64,000 nt of DNA from Primulina eburnea (GCF_022965805.1 NC_133104.1:36190682-36254681); one strand, 5' to 3'. Counted from the stretch's first letter, positions 1 through 12,930 are shown. Translations and numbers: made by a program. The notes: generated from the sequence alone by a model not told the origin.

Positions 1-409
1 CCAAACATGTATTCAACATAATATTTTCTGGCCTACTCTCCTCCTCCATCGTAGACAAACTAGAAACTTCTTCACCACCTAATGATTCAGCTTCCACTGT
101 ACATAATTTGACAACATTCAACTTGCCAACTAGCGGAATACCATCATCATCAAATCTAGCCCCAACTTTAGATCCAAGTTCAGCTACGATCTCAACTTGA
201 GATTCAGATTCAACTACACCCTCATCTTCAGATTTAGGTTCAACTACAAACATTATCACATGTTCAAGTTCACCAACATTCTCAACCTCCATTCGAGATT
301 CAAGCCCAATCGCAACATCAACCTCCATTTGAGATTTAAGTTCAACTGGTGATTTTACTACGGTCACCTCCTCACATATAAATTGGGTGATGTCATGTCC
401 AACTGCTAA
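1..409 (-). CDS. Partial acidic open reading frame of unknown function, running off the left edge
   Basis: Read on the minus strand, this stretch stays open for about 135 codons from near 409 to base 1 and leaves the window without a stop. The peptide is rich in Glu, Ser and Val, with loosely repeated Val-Glu-Ser/Pro-Lys-Ser segments, as in a disordered acidic region. A possible splice acceptor (gtttagcag) lies just before the open part, near 410, so it may be an internal or last exon of a gene whose remainder lies to the left. I recognise no domain. It could also be a remnant of transposon coding DNA. The only evidence is the absence of stops and the biased composition. Confidence 0.33.
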
Positions 410-609
410 ACACCAACAACATATAATATCACAAGTACTAGAATTTGAGTTTTTAAATGTACCTTGATATTCATATTTGGTAGCTTCACGTCTCGAATAT
501 TGCTAAACACCAACAACATATCTTCTTCCAACCATTAGCACGTCATGCCCGGCCAGATTCATATCACCTCGGACCATCAACTTCGAATACTGCATACAGT
601 ACTCTGCAT

Positions 610-921
610 GTGCTCTCAAGCTTTTCATCATATGATTATGGTTACCACACTCCATTTGCCCGTAGTTTTATAAAATTTTTACAAAGTGACTTTCAAACGT
701 TTATGAACGAGAGTCACCCTATATTTAACACGTCGCCCATACGATTTCAAGAATATTCAAAAACAGAAGGATATGAGGTTGGTGGGAACATTGCTGACAC
801 CAGTACATCTGCAGCACAAACACGTACACATGGAGATGCTGAAGAAATGTTAGGTCGTGGACATAAAGCCATTAGAAGGCCTTCGTGTGTCACTGGGGGA
901 CATCGTTGCAATCATCATTAA
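610..921 (+). CDS. Short hypothetical reading frame, possibly the 3' end of a plant-mobile-domain-like or transposon gene
   Basis: A 103-codon frame starting at a GTG ends in a basic tail of the form GRGHKAIRRPSCVTGGHR. That loosely resembles Arg-rich tails of transposon-derived plant mobile domain proteins. The resemblance is weak and comes from memory of the family. There is no ATG start, no clear upstream exon and no other recognisable domain. It may be a chance frame or a pseudogene tail. Confidence 0.18.
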   Translation: MLSSFSSYDYGYHTPFARSFIKFLQSDFQTFMNESHPIFNTSPIRFQEYSKTEGYEVGGNIADTSTSAAQTRTHGDAEEMLGRGHKAIRRPSCVTGGHRCNHH

Positions 922-925
922 CTAT

Positions 926-969
926 TTGTTTCGAGATGCAAAATAACTTGTTTCGAGATGCAAAATAAC
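926..969 (+). repeat. Exact 22-bp tandem duplication
   Basis: The 22-bp unit ttgtttcgagatgcaaaat... occurs twice back to back (926-947 and 948-969) just after the stop of the small frame at 610-921. It is a simple local duplication. The following 970-1640 is AT-rich and I see no gene in it. Confidence 0.8.
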
Positions 970-1642
970 TTACGTTGTATTATTGTATCTTTTTCTATTT
1001 TTAATTTTAATTTGATGTCTCAGATGCAACAATTGATTAAATATTACTCTTATCGGTAGTAGTTTTCTTACTTGTGGTGATAACTGAAATTAAATTTCTG
1101 TGATTTTTAAAATGCTACTATAACTTTATATCGGAATCGTGTATGTAATTTATTAATCATTTTGCAAAAAAAAAACAATATTTTCTTAACACTTTCAATA
1201 ATTTTAATTTGTATATATAAACATATAGTTTTTAACATAAATAAAACTTATATTCAAATAGTATATGTGATTTAATAGTCCTTTATTAATAAATTTAGGG
1301 ATAAATTTATAGTAATGAAAAATCTAAGTATAATTAATAAATTAATTCAAAACACTCAATTTCCTAACAAATTTAAAATAATACAAAACTTAATCAAGCA
1401 AAAAAGTCATCATACTTGATATTCAAACATATTTAAAACAATATAACAATGAATAAAATTTATTTACTACTTCTATTGGAATGTAACACCTGCGTTGCAA
1501 GCATATTATTTGCCATAAAAACTCGATCTTCTCACGTGCACCTACATGCAATGGACAACATTTATTAATAAATATATAATTTTTTTAATTAAATTAATCA
1601 TTTCACATTTTATCAAGTAAAAATAATGTATAATACGTTATT

Positions 1643-2794
1643 GAAACGACCTCAATTTTTTTCTAACATAACTCGAAAATACTAATTTAAAATACTTAAC
1701 ATTTTCATAACCATAATAAATTAAGTTTAAAATCTCAAGTGCATAAAATAAATCTCTTAATCGTCGATTAACCAAAAATCCTACGTCGATCTTTAAAAAG
1801 ATCCACTAAAATAAAAGCATAAAAAATCTCTAATAAAATCATTAACATAAATCTTTTAAATTTTATATCTAACAATCTAATGTGGAAACATAAAGGTCCC
1901 TCGGACTCAATCGTCAGCCCCTCTCATAAAATCATCAAATCATACAAATCTAGTGAGTCTAGTAGCAAATAATACATATATAATCACATGCATTTAAAAA
2001 TCATACTTTTATTTAAAATAACTTTTAACATAAATAAACCATTTAAAAATCATTTAAGTGTAAATAAATCATTTAAAAATAATTTAAGCATAATTAAAGC
2101 ATAAATCGTAAAATAATTTAAAATACCTTTTGAGCATAAATAAATCATTTTAAATAGCTTTAGAGAATAATTAAATCATATATCGTAAAATCATTTTAAT
2201 CGTAAAACTTTTAATCATTTATCATTTTGGGTGAAGTTTGATCCTTGAAAGTGACTAACTTTAATCCTTCGGTCGACTGCAGTATTAGCTCCACATGGTC
2301 TATGGGGGAGGGCATTAGACTCCACCATGGAAATACGATCGTCGTGGTCCTCTTGGGCTTTTTTTCATAGACGAGGTCTCTCTGGGGCCTTGGCCTGAGA
2401 TGGGTTCCCTCTGGGACCTTGGTCTTCACGTCATCTCCATAAAATCATATATCATTTGTCACAGTCAATTTTAAAAATCATAAAATAGCAAAACTTTCCA
2501 AAAATAGCATTTTAAACATTACAAATTGTACAAATTTAGATTAAATCATCATACTATCATCAAAATAATTATTTTAAATCATAAAATATCATTTAACATG
2601 CATTATGATCCTTCGGGACGCTGCCAAGCTTTTACCTATTTTCTTAAGCGTAAAATTACCGTTTTGCCACTAAACGTAAAAGTTCTCGATTTTATCTTTT
2701 TCTCGCTTTTAATGACAATGGATTATTTTAAATAATTATTTAAGCTTAAATATATTTTTTCATAATTTTATTCTTCTAAAAACTAGGCGTTTCA
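1643..2794. mobile_element. Candidate solo LTR
   Basis: The block opens with TGAAACGACC and closes with GGCGTTTCA, so it has TG...CA ends with an inverted TGAAACG/CGTTTCA terminus, as in gypsy LTRs. The same TGAAACG start is seen in the LTR next to a primer site at 62795. The interior is AT-rich with repeated short 'atcatttaaaa' runs and a GC-richer patch near 2270-2430. No target duplication was found (gttat before, attaa after), so the boundaries are tentative. Confidence 0.3.
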
Positions 2795-2883
2795 ATTAAT
2801 TCTTTAATTAACGTTTCGTGTGGCGATTAAATCCTGGATAAATTCAAAACTCATTATTCTTCCCAAATTTTAAACATAACATT

Positions 2884-4790
2884 TTAACTACTTATTCTAC
2901 CCTTGTGAGCCATGAACCACACGCATGGACCCATGGTTCCAATTTTTCTTATTAAATCTCGAAATATGACCCTAAACCGAACCCACTGATCCATCTCCCT
3001 ATTTACTCGAGCCACGCCCGAGACATCTCTAGCCAAACCCGAGCCAACTGATCTAGGAACCATAGTGACCAAGCCCAAGCCCTTGACCAGTCTTAGAACC
3101 ACGTTAGAGCTCCTGCACCCTGAACCCGATTGCATGCTTGTGTGCGTGTGTGCCTTAGGACTCATGATCAAGGCATCTACCCACTGACCACCCATGATCT
3201 TTACTGACCCTATACCACGCTCAAACTCGAACCAAGCCCAGCCCAGACCCTTGAACCCACGCACGAACCCCCAGAAATGAAGACAACAACCTGCGCACAA
3301 GGTTCCCTTCTCATCCAAGAACTCCTATCCAACCTAGGACACTTTCAGTCGAGCCACCACTGAGCCCACCTGACCCTAACCAACCCTGGACAATGCCCAG
3401 ACCCAATCCAGACCAGCCCAAGCCCTTAACCCATGCAGCGAACCACCTGAAGCAAGAACAAGCTGCGCGCCTCTCCTCCCGCTGCTGCTGCCATCTTTGC
3501 GTGGAGGCTTCTACCCAGACCACCACCAAGCCCAGACCTTCATAACCCTTACTGAACCATCCTAGGGTACCGACCAGACCACCTAACCCAACCCCATACT
3601 GAGTCACCCTATGAAATCTCTCTGCCCCTCTTGATCATGCGTGGGGAGAGTCCTTTCACACAAGGACTCTTCTCAAGCCACCTAGCACGAGTCCTAGCCC
3701 TGCTAGGACCCTTCCTAGGACCTAACCACGTCCTGTAAGAGCCCTCCTCAAGACCTGGTCGAGCCCCCTCGCCCCATGTACCCTAACCGAGCCCCTTGAA
3801 TCAAGTGTAACCCCAAACACCCTCGGCCCTCTGCTGCTTTTTGTTACTCGATTTCCAACTTGTTTTCTATTGAATTTTATCATGTTTTAATCACAATTCA
3901 TTCATATAACATCCTACCTTGGTAGCGTACTCGTTGGATTCAAAACGTTTTACATAACAAGCGGAAAATCATTAAAACTTTGAAAAATACGCATCCTACC
4001 GTAAAATAATCGAACACTAATATTTTTCATGCATAATAAATTAAACACACATAATATGATTTGCATGATGTTTTAAAAAGTTTAGAAAACGTGTCTTTGC
4101 GTTTATAACTGCTCGAATATACGATCGTTGGCGAGGGTGCGACGTTGGACGACGAAGAACACAAGCTTTATTCTTCCCCAATATTTTTCGAAATTGTGGT
4201 TTGTGTGTGTGGGTATATTTCGGCTGCTGATGGTGATGAATTGTGGTGAATAAAAACTAGGTTTATTTATTTATAGATTTAATTGCAAGTTAAATGAGAT
4301 TTGGTGTTGGGCTTGCAAGCTTAAGGGAAATTGAACATATTTTAAATAATTAAATTGTACCCAATAACACTTATTTAATTAAATAATAAAAGTTTATAAA
4401 ATAAGTTTCCATAAATAATATTTTTGATCTTTTAAAATTTCTTGTTTGCCCAAAACCGACTTCCCGAAAAAAATCGTGCTCGACTCGTAAAATAATTCAA
4501 ACTCCAACATTTTTAGGAAAATTAAATCATTTTTAATCATATTAGGAAGCTTTGCCGTTGATTAAAAAAATACATACTCTTGTCTTTGTCGTCCCCGGTC
4601 TCTTTTTACTTGCCTATTATCGAATATTCGGGTAAAATTCTTAAATTCATGTAATCGTGTCATATAATCGTTTAATCAAGCAATCCTACATTTAATCATA
4701 CATTAAACATCATGCTAGCATTTAAAATCAATTAAAAACAATTAAGCAATTAAAACAATTTTGCATGCATTCAGTTTACGTAGTTGGTTT
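2884..4790. repeat. Repeat-like, non-genic block with a C-skewed GC-rich core
   Basis: From about 2884 to 3850 the plus strand is very rich in C and A, built on short words such as 'gcccaagccc' and 'aaccca'. The minus strand therefore shows long frames of Gly, Trp and Val (2884-3318 and 3311-3607) that look like composition artefacts. From 3850 to 4790 the sequence returns to AT-rich with microsatellite-like GT runs. I recognise no gene. It is probably decayed retrotransposon DNA flanking the MULE. Confidence 0.35.
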
Positions 4791-4818
4791 TTCAGACGTT
4801 AAAGTTATTGTAGATATT

Positions 4819-5749
4819 TTACCTCCAACGTTGTCTCTCCCTCGATAATAGTTGATTCATTTCATTTCTTATGCGTGTCATGTGATCTCTACCGGCCTTC
4901 CTTCTTTGTCGTTGAATGGTGTTGTGTTGTAATTGGAATGTAGGTTCATCCCAATATTGTTCATCATGAATATGGTAGAATCTTCCATCATATGTGTTCA
5001 CGTATTCGCTCAGTGTAAACCATGGTTGTACAAGCTGTGCGAAATTTAAACCAAACCATTTTGCTGCACATATAAAATGTGAACAAGGAATTCCAAATAT
5101 TGTCAATTTACCAGATGTGCAATCACGCGTAGAAATGTTAACAACTTGTACGTGATGTTGACGACCTGATCTTGCTCCTATCGTGACGGATGTTGTTTTA
5201 TCCTTTTGGTCAAATTTCACTATTCGATGTTCAATTGACGTTTTTGACCACATATCAAATTTAAGTATGCATAATCAGTCCATTGTTGATTTTTTTCCAT
5301 CATCTTATCACTTCATGTTCGGCGTTGAATGAAATAGTGCACACATCGCTGTAAGGTCTCCACTATTGCAGTTATTGGGAGACGTCGGACCCCTTTCAAC
5401 ACGCCATTAATACACTCAGACATGTTCGTTGTCATTATCTCTCGTCTCCATCCACCATCATGAGTCAATGACCATTTTCCTTGGGAACGTTTGACAAATA
5501 AGTGAAAGATGATGCATTACTTGTTCTAATTGATTCCATTGCCGCATTAAATTTTCCTATTTGGTGTTGTATCCCTGCTTCCCAACATAAGTCTTTCAAA
5601 TGAATGTTTTTGAACTTACTGTTGAAATTAGAGCAAACATGCCTCAAACAAAAACGATGAACACCACGAGGAGGCTTGAAGTTCGGGAAGATCTTGCATT
5701 GCACTTGTGATACCCGCATGTCTATTAGATATAAGGCACACACCTCTGC
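4819..5749 (-). pseudogene. MULE (Mutator-like) transposase, C-terminal part, broken
   Basis: This is the downstream piece of a MuDR-family transposase on the minus strand. It follows the catalytic core: the RHAG segment, then the HRFCLRHVCSNFN segment (about 5670-5620), then a short deletion/frameshift near 5470 that brings in a TGA. The frame then recovers with a typical THDGGWRRE motif and a TTNMSECINGVLKG stretch in another frame (about 5470-5370). Near the end is the SWIM-type zinc finger C-X-nine-GIPCSH (about 5130-5080). A retrotransposon array separates it from its upstream half at 22909. Joining the two halves across the array keeps the reading frame, so the array landed in a coding gene. 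The element would have catalysed its own cut-and-paste transposition. The internal stops mean it is now inactive. Confidence 0.85.
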
Positions 5750-6645
5750 TGTCATGCCCCGAGATGCTTGGCATGAACATCGGCAATGTTCTTGAAAATT
5801 CAATAATTAAATAGATCAAGAACACTAAGCCTAAACAACAATTTTATTCCAAAGAAAAATTTATTCAACAATTCATTGTCTTACAAACCAATGACAAAAA
5901 AACAAAATTCCAATGTTCAACTTATTCAAATAAATGTCAACACTAAACAAAAAATTACAAATTTTCTAGCCAAATTACCATCCCCAAAATTCAGCCGATT
6001 CCTGCTCTTCTATCTCATTCTCATCTAAAGTGAAATGTAAGGGGTGAGTGATATGGTCGTCACTCAGTAATTGGAGGGAGCATATCTTCAAGTTTTTTGA
6101 AATAAAGATTATAATATTTTTCTTATCACTAAATCATAACTTTAAAACTTATTCACGAGTAGATCTAAAATAGAAAACAAACAATATCAAATATCTGGCT
6201 TAACTCCCCAGATTGGATCATAATATCTGGCTTAACTCCTCAGACCGGATCATATTTATCTGGATTAACTCCCCAGATTGGATCATGGATGTCTGGCTTA
6301 ACTCCCCAGACTGGATCATAAGTGTCTAATTTTATCCTACAGGACAAGGTCACAAACAAGATCAAGACATCATAAAAAAATATTAGTTGAAAACGATCGT
6401 CATGCAATACATCATACGTTCAAACTTAAAATACCATAAAGATAAATATTATAATGTATCAAGAAAATATATGTTTCATTTGCAATCTTTTGCTAGTATT
6501 GAAATTAAGGTTGACTCCAAGAGAGAGAGAGAGTTATTTTTTAAACGTGGTGTAGTATGAGAAAAATGAAGGGTTATAAGTTTTATATACCTAGACAAAG
6601 TTGGGCCAATGTTGTAATTGGGCTCAAGGAGGCTTGGGCCTCACA
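5750..6645 (-). mobile_element. LTR copy 1 (outer, 3' LTR of the array on the minus strand)
   Basis: This LTR has intact TG...CA ends (tgtcatgccccgagatgc at the left, gggcctcaca at the right) and borders MULE coding DNA at 5749. It diverges noticeably from copies 2-6 and lacks the GT tract seen there. Like all copies it contains four imperfect repeats around 'taactccccaga' (about 6200-6330) and a GA run near 6521. Confidence 0.9.
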
Positions 6646-6900
6646 TTCCTCCCTTCTTATAAGAAGTTTCTTCCTCGAAACTTGGTTCCAGGAAATCTGC
6701 AAAGAGGTATGGGTAGAGTTGGCACATCCTCTCCTCTAGCTCCCACGTGCCTTCTCAAGCGGTATGGTTTGACCATTGGACCTTGACATAAGGGATGGTT
6801 CTTCGCCTAAGGACTTGATCTTTCGTGTCCACGATTCGGATTGTGACTTCTTCATACACTAGATTTTCATTTAGGTTCCCATCACTCACTAAGGGTTCTG
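6646..6900 (-). pseudogene. Chromodomain end of gypsy pol, decayed copy
   Basis: The translation aligns by eye with the intact chromodomain frames of the neighbouring units but carries a TGA in place of an Arg codon after the SNHTA segment (near 6760). It lies directly against LTR copy 1, as the 3' end of pol should. The rest of the internal segment (6900-7890) is an AT-rich leader-like stretch without coding potential. That leader keeps a 72-bp piece (about 7431-7502) that is replaced by 9 bp in the four amplified units. Confidence 0.8.
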
Positions 6901-7890
6901 CCTCCGAAATGTGGGATGGATATGATATATATCTTCTTAATTGATTAAATAACTAATTAATTTCTTTCTAATTATTTTTAATTAATCTTTTTTCCCATAG
7001 TTTAATGGTTTTCAATCTAGTTCAAATAATCTCCAAATTTTGATTAGATTCGATTTCTTGACATCCATTTTAATTTATATTTTTCTTTTAGTTAATATAT
7101 ATTTATATATTTCTCTCGTAAATCGGGAATGAGTAATCCAACTTTGAAATTTGAATAATGATAACACTTTATCTTCAAAGATTTGATTTGATTTTAAATT
7201 TAAATTACTCTTGATAAATTGGATGGATTCGGTGAAATTTGGTGAAAATTCGATTCTATCCTCAACTACTAAAATCTCAAATCCTACTAAACGGTTAAAA
7301 ACCTTAACCTACAATCAAAAAATTGTAATTCGCGATTTACTATATTTATTTTCATTATTATTATCATTAATTTATTCGTTATCGTCAAATCTTTAATGAT
7401 TTTTTTTGTTGGGATATTCTTATCTAAATAGTAAATCTTATGTCATTGCTCTTCTCTTATTCCCTTCGAATTACGGCAATTGGATATCCAGCCAAAAATT
7501 TAATAATTGAGTTTGTTATTTTAAACTCTTGGATAATGCCAAGGTTATATTTAAGACTAAAAAAAATAAGAGATTATTATCATAACTCCCAAAGATATCT
7601 ACCTAGTGTCACGAGTACATTTATCCTGCTTATGTTCTCAACCGAATTTGATACAATAAGAGGACACGTCTGACTCCCTAAATTCCAAAGATATTAACCA
7701 CCGAATCCTATCACCATCTAATCAAATTTTGTTTCTTTTTTTTTGTTTTTGTTTTTTGTTTTTTCTTATCCTTACTAGTCACAAATTTAAATTAATAAAA
7801 TTTTAATCCCGATCTTAGTTCGAATTACTGAATCAAAATTCAATCTTCTCAAAGTAAACTTAAATTTTCCATCAAGATCATGAACCTTGA

Positions 7891-7902
7891 GCTCTGATAC
7901 CA
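7891..7902 (-). other. Primer-binding site for initiator tRNA-Met (representative of the array)
   Basis: The minus strand reads TGGTATCAGAGC, complementary to the 3' end of plant initiator tRNA-Met, six bases inside the LTR end. The same site recurs beside each of LTR copies 3 to 8 (near 9995, 12100, 14200, 16302, 18460 and 21964). It fixes the element's direction as minus. Confidence 0.85.
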
Positions 7903-7908
7903 CTAAAA

Positions 7909-8687
7909 TATCACGCCCGAGATTTATGACATGAACATCGGCAATGTTCCTGAGAATTCAATAATTAAATAGACCAAGAACACTAAGCCTAAACAACAGT
8001 TTTATTCCAAAGAAAATTTTATTCAACAATTCATTGTCTTACAAACCAATGACAAAAAAAACACAATTCCAATGTTCAACTTATTCAAATAAATGTCAAC
8101 ACTAAACAAAAAATTACAAATTTTCTAGCCAAACCACCATCCCCAAAATTCAGCCGATTCCTGCTCTTTTATCTCAATCTCATCTGAAAAGAAATGTAAG
8201 GGGTGAGTGATATGGTCGTCACTCAGTAATTGGAGGGATCATATCTTCAAATTTTTTAAAAAGAAACATTATAATATTTTTCTTATCAGTAGATCATATC
8301 TTTAAAACTTATTCACGAGTAGATCTAAAACAGAAAAAAAACAATATCAAATATCTTGCTTAACTCCCCAGATTGGATCATATTATCTGGCTTAACCCCC
8401 CAGACCATATCATATTTATCTGGATTAACTCCCCAGATTGGAACATGAATGTCTGGCTTAACTCCCCAGACTGGATCATAAGTGTCAAGTTTTACCCTAC
8501 TAGACAAAGTCACAAACAAGATCAAGACATCATAAAAAAATATTTGTTGAAAACGATAGTCATGCAATACATCATACGTTCAAACTTAAAATACCATAAA
8601 GATAAATATTATAACGTATCAAGAAAATATACGTTCCACTTACAATCTTTTGCTAGTATTGAAATTAAGTTTGACTCCAAGAGAACC

Positions 8688-8727
<40 letters not shown>

Positions 8728-8810
8728 TTTTGAGAGAGTTATTTTTTTAACGTAGTCTAGGACAAAAATGGGCCAAGGTTGTAATTGGTCTCAAGGGCTT
8801 GGGCCTCACA
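7909..8810 (-). mobile_element. LTR copy 2
   Basis: LTR of about 902 bp. The plus-strand left end reads TATCACGCCC rather than TGTCACG. That terminal change is shared by copies 2-6 and marks them as one recent family. It holds the four-fold 'taactccccaga' minisatellite (about 8360-8490) and a (GT)n(GA)n tract at 8689-8727. The small frames over the minisatellite are not genes. Confidence 0.9.
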
Positions 8811-9054
8811 TCCCTCCCTTCTTATAAGAAATTTTGTCCTCGAAAATTGGTTCCGCGAAATCTGCAAAGAGGTATGGGTAGAGTTGGCACATCCTCCCCT
8901 CTAGCTCCCACGTGGCTTCTCGAGCGGTATGGTTTGACCATTGGACCTTGACATAAGGGATGGTTCTTCGCCTAAGGACTTGATCTTTCGTGTCCACGAT
9001 TCGGATTGGGACTTCTTCATACACTAGATTTTCATTTAGGTTCCCATCATTCAC
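8806..9054 (-). CDS. Chromodomain-only remnant of gypsy polyprotein, intact frame (unit 2)
   Basis: The 82-residue frame matches the C-terminal chromodomain of Ty3/gypsy chromovirus integrase. It has a VYEEVPIRIVD beta strand, the VQWSNHTAREATWE core and a YPYLF end. Chromodomains of this type tether integrase to modified histones and steer insertion. The frame starts at a GTG and stays open upstream to a typical LRRYISDPSHI segment, so no ATG marks a true start. Its TGA stop lies inside the first five bases of the LTR (TGTGA). The same protein sequence is found in five successive units. There is no promoter evidence apart from the adjacent LTR. It may be untranslated. Confidence 0.7.
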   Translation of the reverse strand: MNDGNLNENLVYEEVPIRIVDTKDQVLRRRTIPYVKVQWSNHTAREATWELEGRMCQLYPYLFADFAEPIFEDKISYKKGGM

Positions 9055-10012
9055 TAAGGGTTCTGCCTCCGAAATGTGGGATGGATCTGATATATATCTT
9101 CTTAATTGATTAAATAATTAATTAATTTCTTTCTAATTATTTTTAATTAATCTTTTTTCCCATAGTTTAATGGTTTTCAATCTAGTTCAAATAATCTCCA
9201 AATTTTGATTAGATTCGATTTCTTGACATCCATTTTAATTTATATTTTTCTTTTAGTTAATATATATTTATATATTTCTCTCGTAAATCGGGAATGAGTA
9301 ATCCAACTTTGAAATTTGAATAATGATAACACTTTATCTTCAAAGATTTGATTTGATTTTAAATTTAAATTACTCTTGATAAATTGGATGGATTCGGTAA
9401 GATTTGGTGAAAATTCGATTCTATCCTAAACTACTAAAATCTCAAATCCTACTAAACGGTTAAAAACCTTATCCTACAATCAAAAAATTGTAATTCACGA
9501 TTTACTATATTTATTTTCATTATTATTATCATTAATTTATTCGTTATCGTCAAATCTTTAATGATTTTTTTTTGTTGGGATATTCTTATCTAAATTGTTG
9601 GGATAATAATTGAGTTTGTTATTTTAAACTCTTGGATAATGCCAAGGTTATATTTAAGACTAAAAAAAATAAGAGATTATTATCATAACTCCCAAAGATA
9701 TCTACCTAGTGTCACGAGTACATTTATCCTGCTTATGTTCTCAACTGAATTTGATACAATAAGAGGACACGTCTGACTCCCTAAATTCCAAAGATATTAA
9801 CCACCGAATCCTATCACCATCTAATCAAATTTTGTTTCTTTTTTTTTGTTTTTGTTTTTTGTTTTTTTCTTATCCTTACTAGTCACAAATTTAAATTAAT
9901 AAAATTTTAATCCCGATCTTAGTTCGAATTACTGAATCAAAATTCAATCTTCTCAAAGTAAACTTAAATTTTCCATCAAGATCATGAACCTTGAGCTCTG
10001 ATACCACTAAAA

Positions 10013-10790
10013 TATCACGCCCGAGATTTATGACATGAACATCGGCAATGTTCCTGAGAATTCAATAATTAAATAGACCAAGAACACTAAGCCTAAACAA
10101 CAGTTTTATTCCAAAGAAAATTTTATTCAACAATTCATTGTCTTACAAACCAATGACAAAAAAAACACAATTCCAATGTTCAACTTATTCAAATAAATGT
10201 CAACACTAAACAAAAAATTACAAATTTTCTAGCCAAATCACCATCCCCAAAATTCAGCCGATTCCTGCTCTTTTATCTCAATCTCAGCTGAAATGAAATG
10301 TAAGGGGTGAGTGATATGGTCGTCACTCAGTAATTGGAGGGATCATATCTTCAAATTTTTTAAAAAGAAACATTATAATATTTTTCTTATCAGTAGATCA
10401 TATCTTTAAAACTTATTCACGAGTAGATCTAAAACAGAAAAAAAACAATATCAAATATCTTGCTTAACTCCCCAGATTGGATCATATTATCTGGCTTAAC
10501 CCCCAGACCATATCATATTTATCTGGATTAACTCCCCAGATTGGAACATGAATGTCTGGCTTAACTCCCCAGACTGGATCATAAGTGTCAAGTTTTACCC
10601 TACTAGACAAAGTCACAAACAAGATCAAGACATCATAAAAAAATATTTGTTGAAAACGATAGTCATGCAATACATCATACGTTCAAACTTAAAATACCAT
10701 AAAGATAAATATTATAACGTATCAAGAAAATATACGTTCCACTTACAATCTTTTGCTAGTATTGAAATTAAGTTTGACTCCAAGAGAACC

Positions 10791-10830
<40 letters not shown>

Positions 10831-10913
10831 TTTTGAGAGAGTTATTTTTTTAACGTAGTCTAGGACAAAAATGGGCCAAGGTTGTAATTGGTCTCAAGGG
10901 CTTGGGCCTCACA
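10013..10913 (-). mobile_element. LTR copy 3
   Basis: About 901 bp, nearly identical to copies 2, 4, 5 and 6, with the same TA terminal change, minisatellite and GT/GA tract. The preceding internal segment (8811-10012) shows the 72-to-9-bp replacement near 9597 that defines the amplified unit. Confidence 0.9.
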
Positions 10914-11157
10914 TCCCTCCCTTCTTATAAGAAATTTTGTCCTCGAAAATTGGTTCCGCGAAATCTGCAAAGAGGTATGGGTAGAGTTGGCACATCCTCC
11001 CCTCTAGCTCCCACGTGGCTTCTCGAGCGGTATGGTTTGACCATTGGACCTTGACATAAGGGATGGTTCTTCGCCTAAGGACTTGATCTTTCGTGTCCAC
11101 GATTCGGATTGGGACTTCTTCATACACTAGATTTTCATTTAGGTTCCCATCATTCAC
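10909..11157 (-). CDS. Chromodomain-only remnant of gypsy polyprotein, intact frame (unit 3)
   Basis: Protein-identical to the frame at 8806-9054, again ending at a stop supplied by the LTR start. It sits at the LTR-proximal end of internal segment 10914-12117. Identity across units points to recent amplification rather than selection alone. Confidence 0.7.
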   Translation of the reverse strand: MNDGNLNENLVYEEVPIRIVDTKDQVLRRRTIPYVKVQWSNHTAREATWELEGRMCQLYPYLFADFAEPIFEDKISYKKGGM

Positions 11158-12117
11158 TAAGGGTTCTGCCTCCGAAATGTGGGATGGATCTGATATATAT
11201 CTTCTTAATTGATTAAATAATTAATTAATTTCTTTCTAATTATTTTTAATTAATCTTTTTTCCCATAGTTTAATGGTTTTCAATCTAGTTCAAATAATCT
11301 CCAAATTTTGATTAGATTCGATTTCTTGACATCCATTTTAATTTATATTTTTCTTTTAGTTAATATATATTTATATATTTCTCTCGTAAATCGGGAATGA
11401 GTAATCCAACTTTGAAATTTGAATAATGATAACACTTTATCTTCAAAGATTTGATTTGATTTTAAATTTAAATTACTCTTGATAAATTGGATGGATTCGG
11501 TAAGATTTGGTGAAAATTCGATTCTATCCTAAACTACTAAAATCTCAAATCCTACTAAACGGTTAAAAACCTTATCCTACAATCAAAAAATTGTAATTCA
11601 CGATTTACTATATTTATTTTCATTATTATTATCATTAATTTATTCGTTATCGTCAAATCTTTAATGATTTTTTTTTGTTGGGATATTCTTATCTAAATTG
11701 TTGGGATAATAATTGAGTTTGTTATTTTAAACTCTTGGATAATGCCAAGGTTATATTTAAGACTAAAAAAAATAAGAGATTATTATCATAACTCCCAAAG
11801 ATATCTACCTAGTGTCACGAGTACATTTATCCTGCTTATGTTCTCAACTGAATTTGATACAATAAGAGGACACGTCTGACTCCCTAAATTCCAAAGATAT
11901 TAACCACCGAATCCTATCACCATCTAATCAAATTTTGTTTCTTTTTTTTTTTGTTTTTGTTTTTTGTTTTTTTCTTATCCTTACTAGTCACAAATTTAAA
12001 TTAATAAAATTTTAATCCCGATCTTAGTTCGAATTACTGAATCAAAATTCAATCTTCTCAAAGTAAACTTAAATTTTCCATCAAGATCATGAACCTTGAG
12101 CTCTGATACCACTAAAA

Positions 12118-12894
12118 TATCACGCCCGAGATTTATGACATGAACATCGGCAATGTTCCTGAGAATTCATAATTAAATAGACCAAGAACACTAAGCCTAA
12201 ACAACAGTTTTATTCCAAAGAAAATTTTATTCAACAATTCATTGTCTTACAAACCAATGACAAAAAAAACACAATTCCAATGTTCAACTTATTCAAATAA
12301 ATGTCAACACTAAACAAAAAATTACAAATTTTCTAGCCAAATCACCATCCCCAAAATTCAGCCGATTCCTGCTCTTTTATCTCAATCTCAGCTGAAATGA
12401 AATGTAAGGGGTGAGTGATATGGTCGTCACTCAGTAATTGGAGGGATCATATCTTCAAATTTTTTAAAAAGAAACATTATAATATTTTTCTTATCAGTAG
12501 ATCATATCTTTAAAACTTATTCACGAGTAGATCTAAAACAGAAAAAAAACAATATCAAATATCTTGCTTAACTCCCCAGATTGGATCATATTATCTGGCT
12601 TAACCCCCCAGACCATATCATATTTATCTGGATTAACTCCCCAGATTGGAACATGAATGTCTGGCTTAACTCCCCAGACTGGATCATAAGTGTCAAGTTT
12701 TACCCTACTAGACAAAGTCACAAACAAGATCAAGACATCATAAAAAAATATTTGTTGAAAACGATAGTCATGCAATACATCATACGTTCAAACTTAAAAT
12801 ACCATAAAGATAATATTATAACGTATCAAGAAAATATACGTTCCACTTACAATCTTTTGCTAGTATTGAAATTAAGTTTGACTCCAAGAGAACC

Positions 12895-12930
<36 letters not shown>

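Noticed and set aside
2884..3607. Two minus-strand Gly/Trp-rich frames as proteins
   Set aside because: They follow from the strong C skew of the plus strand and show no domain.
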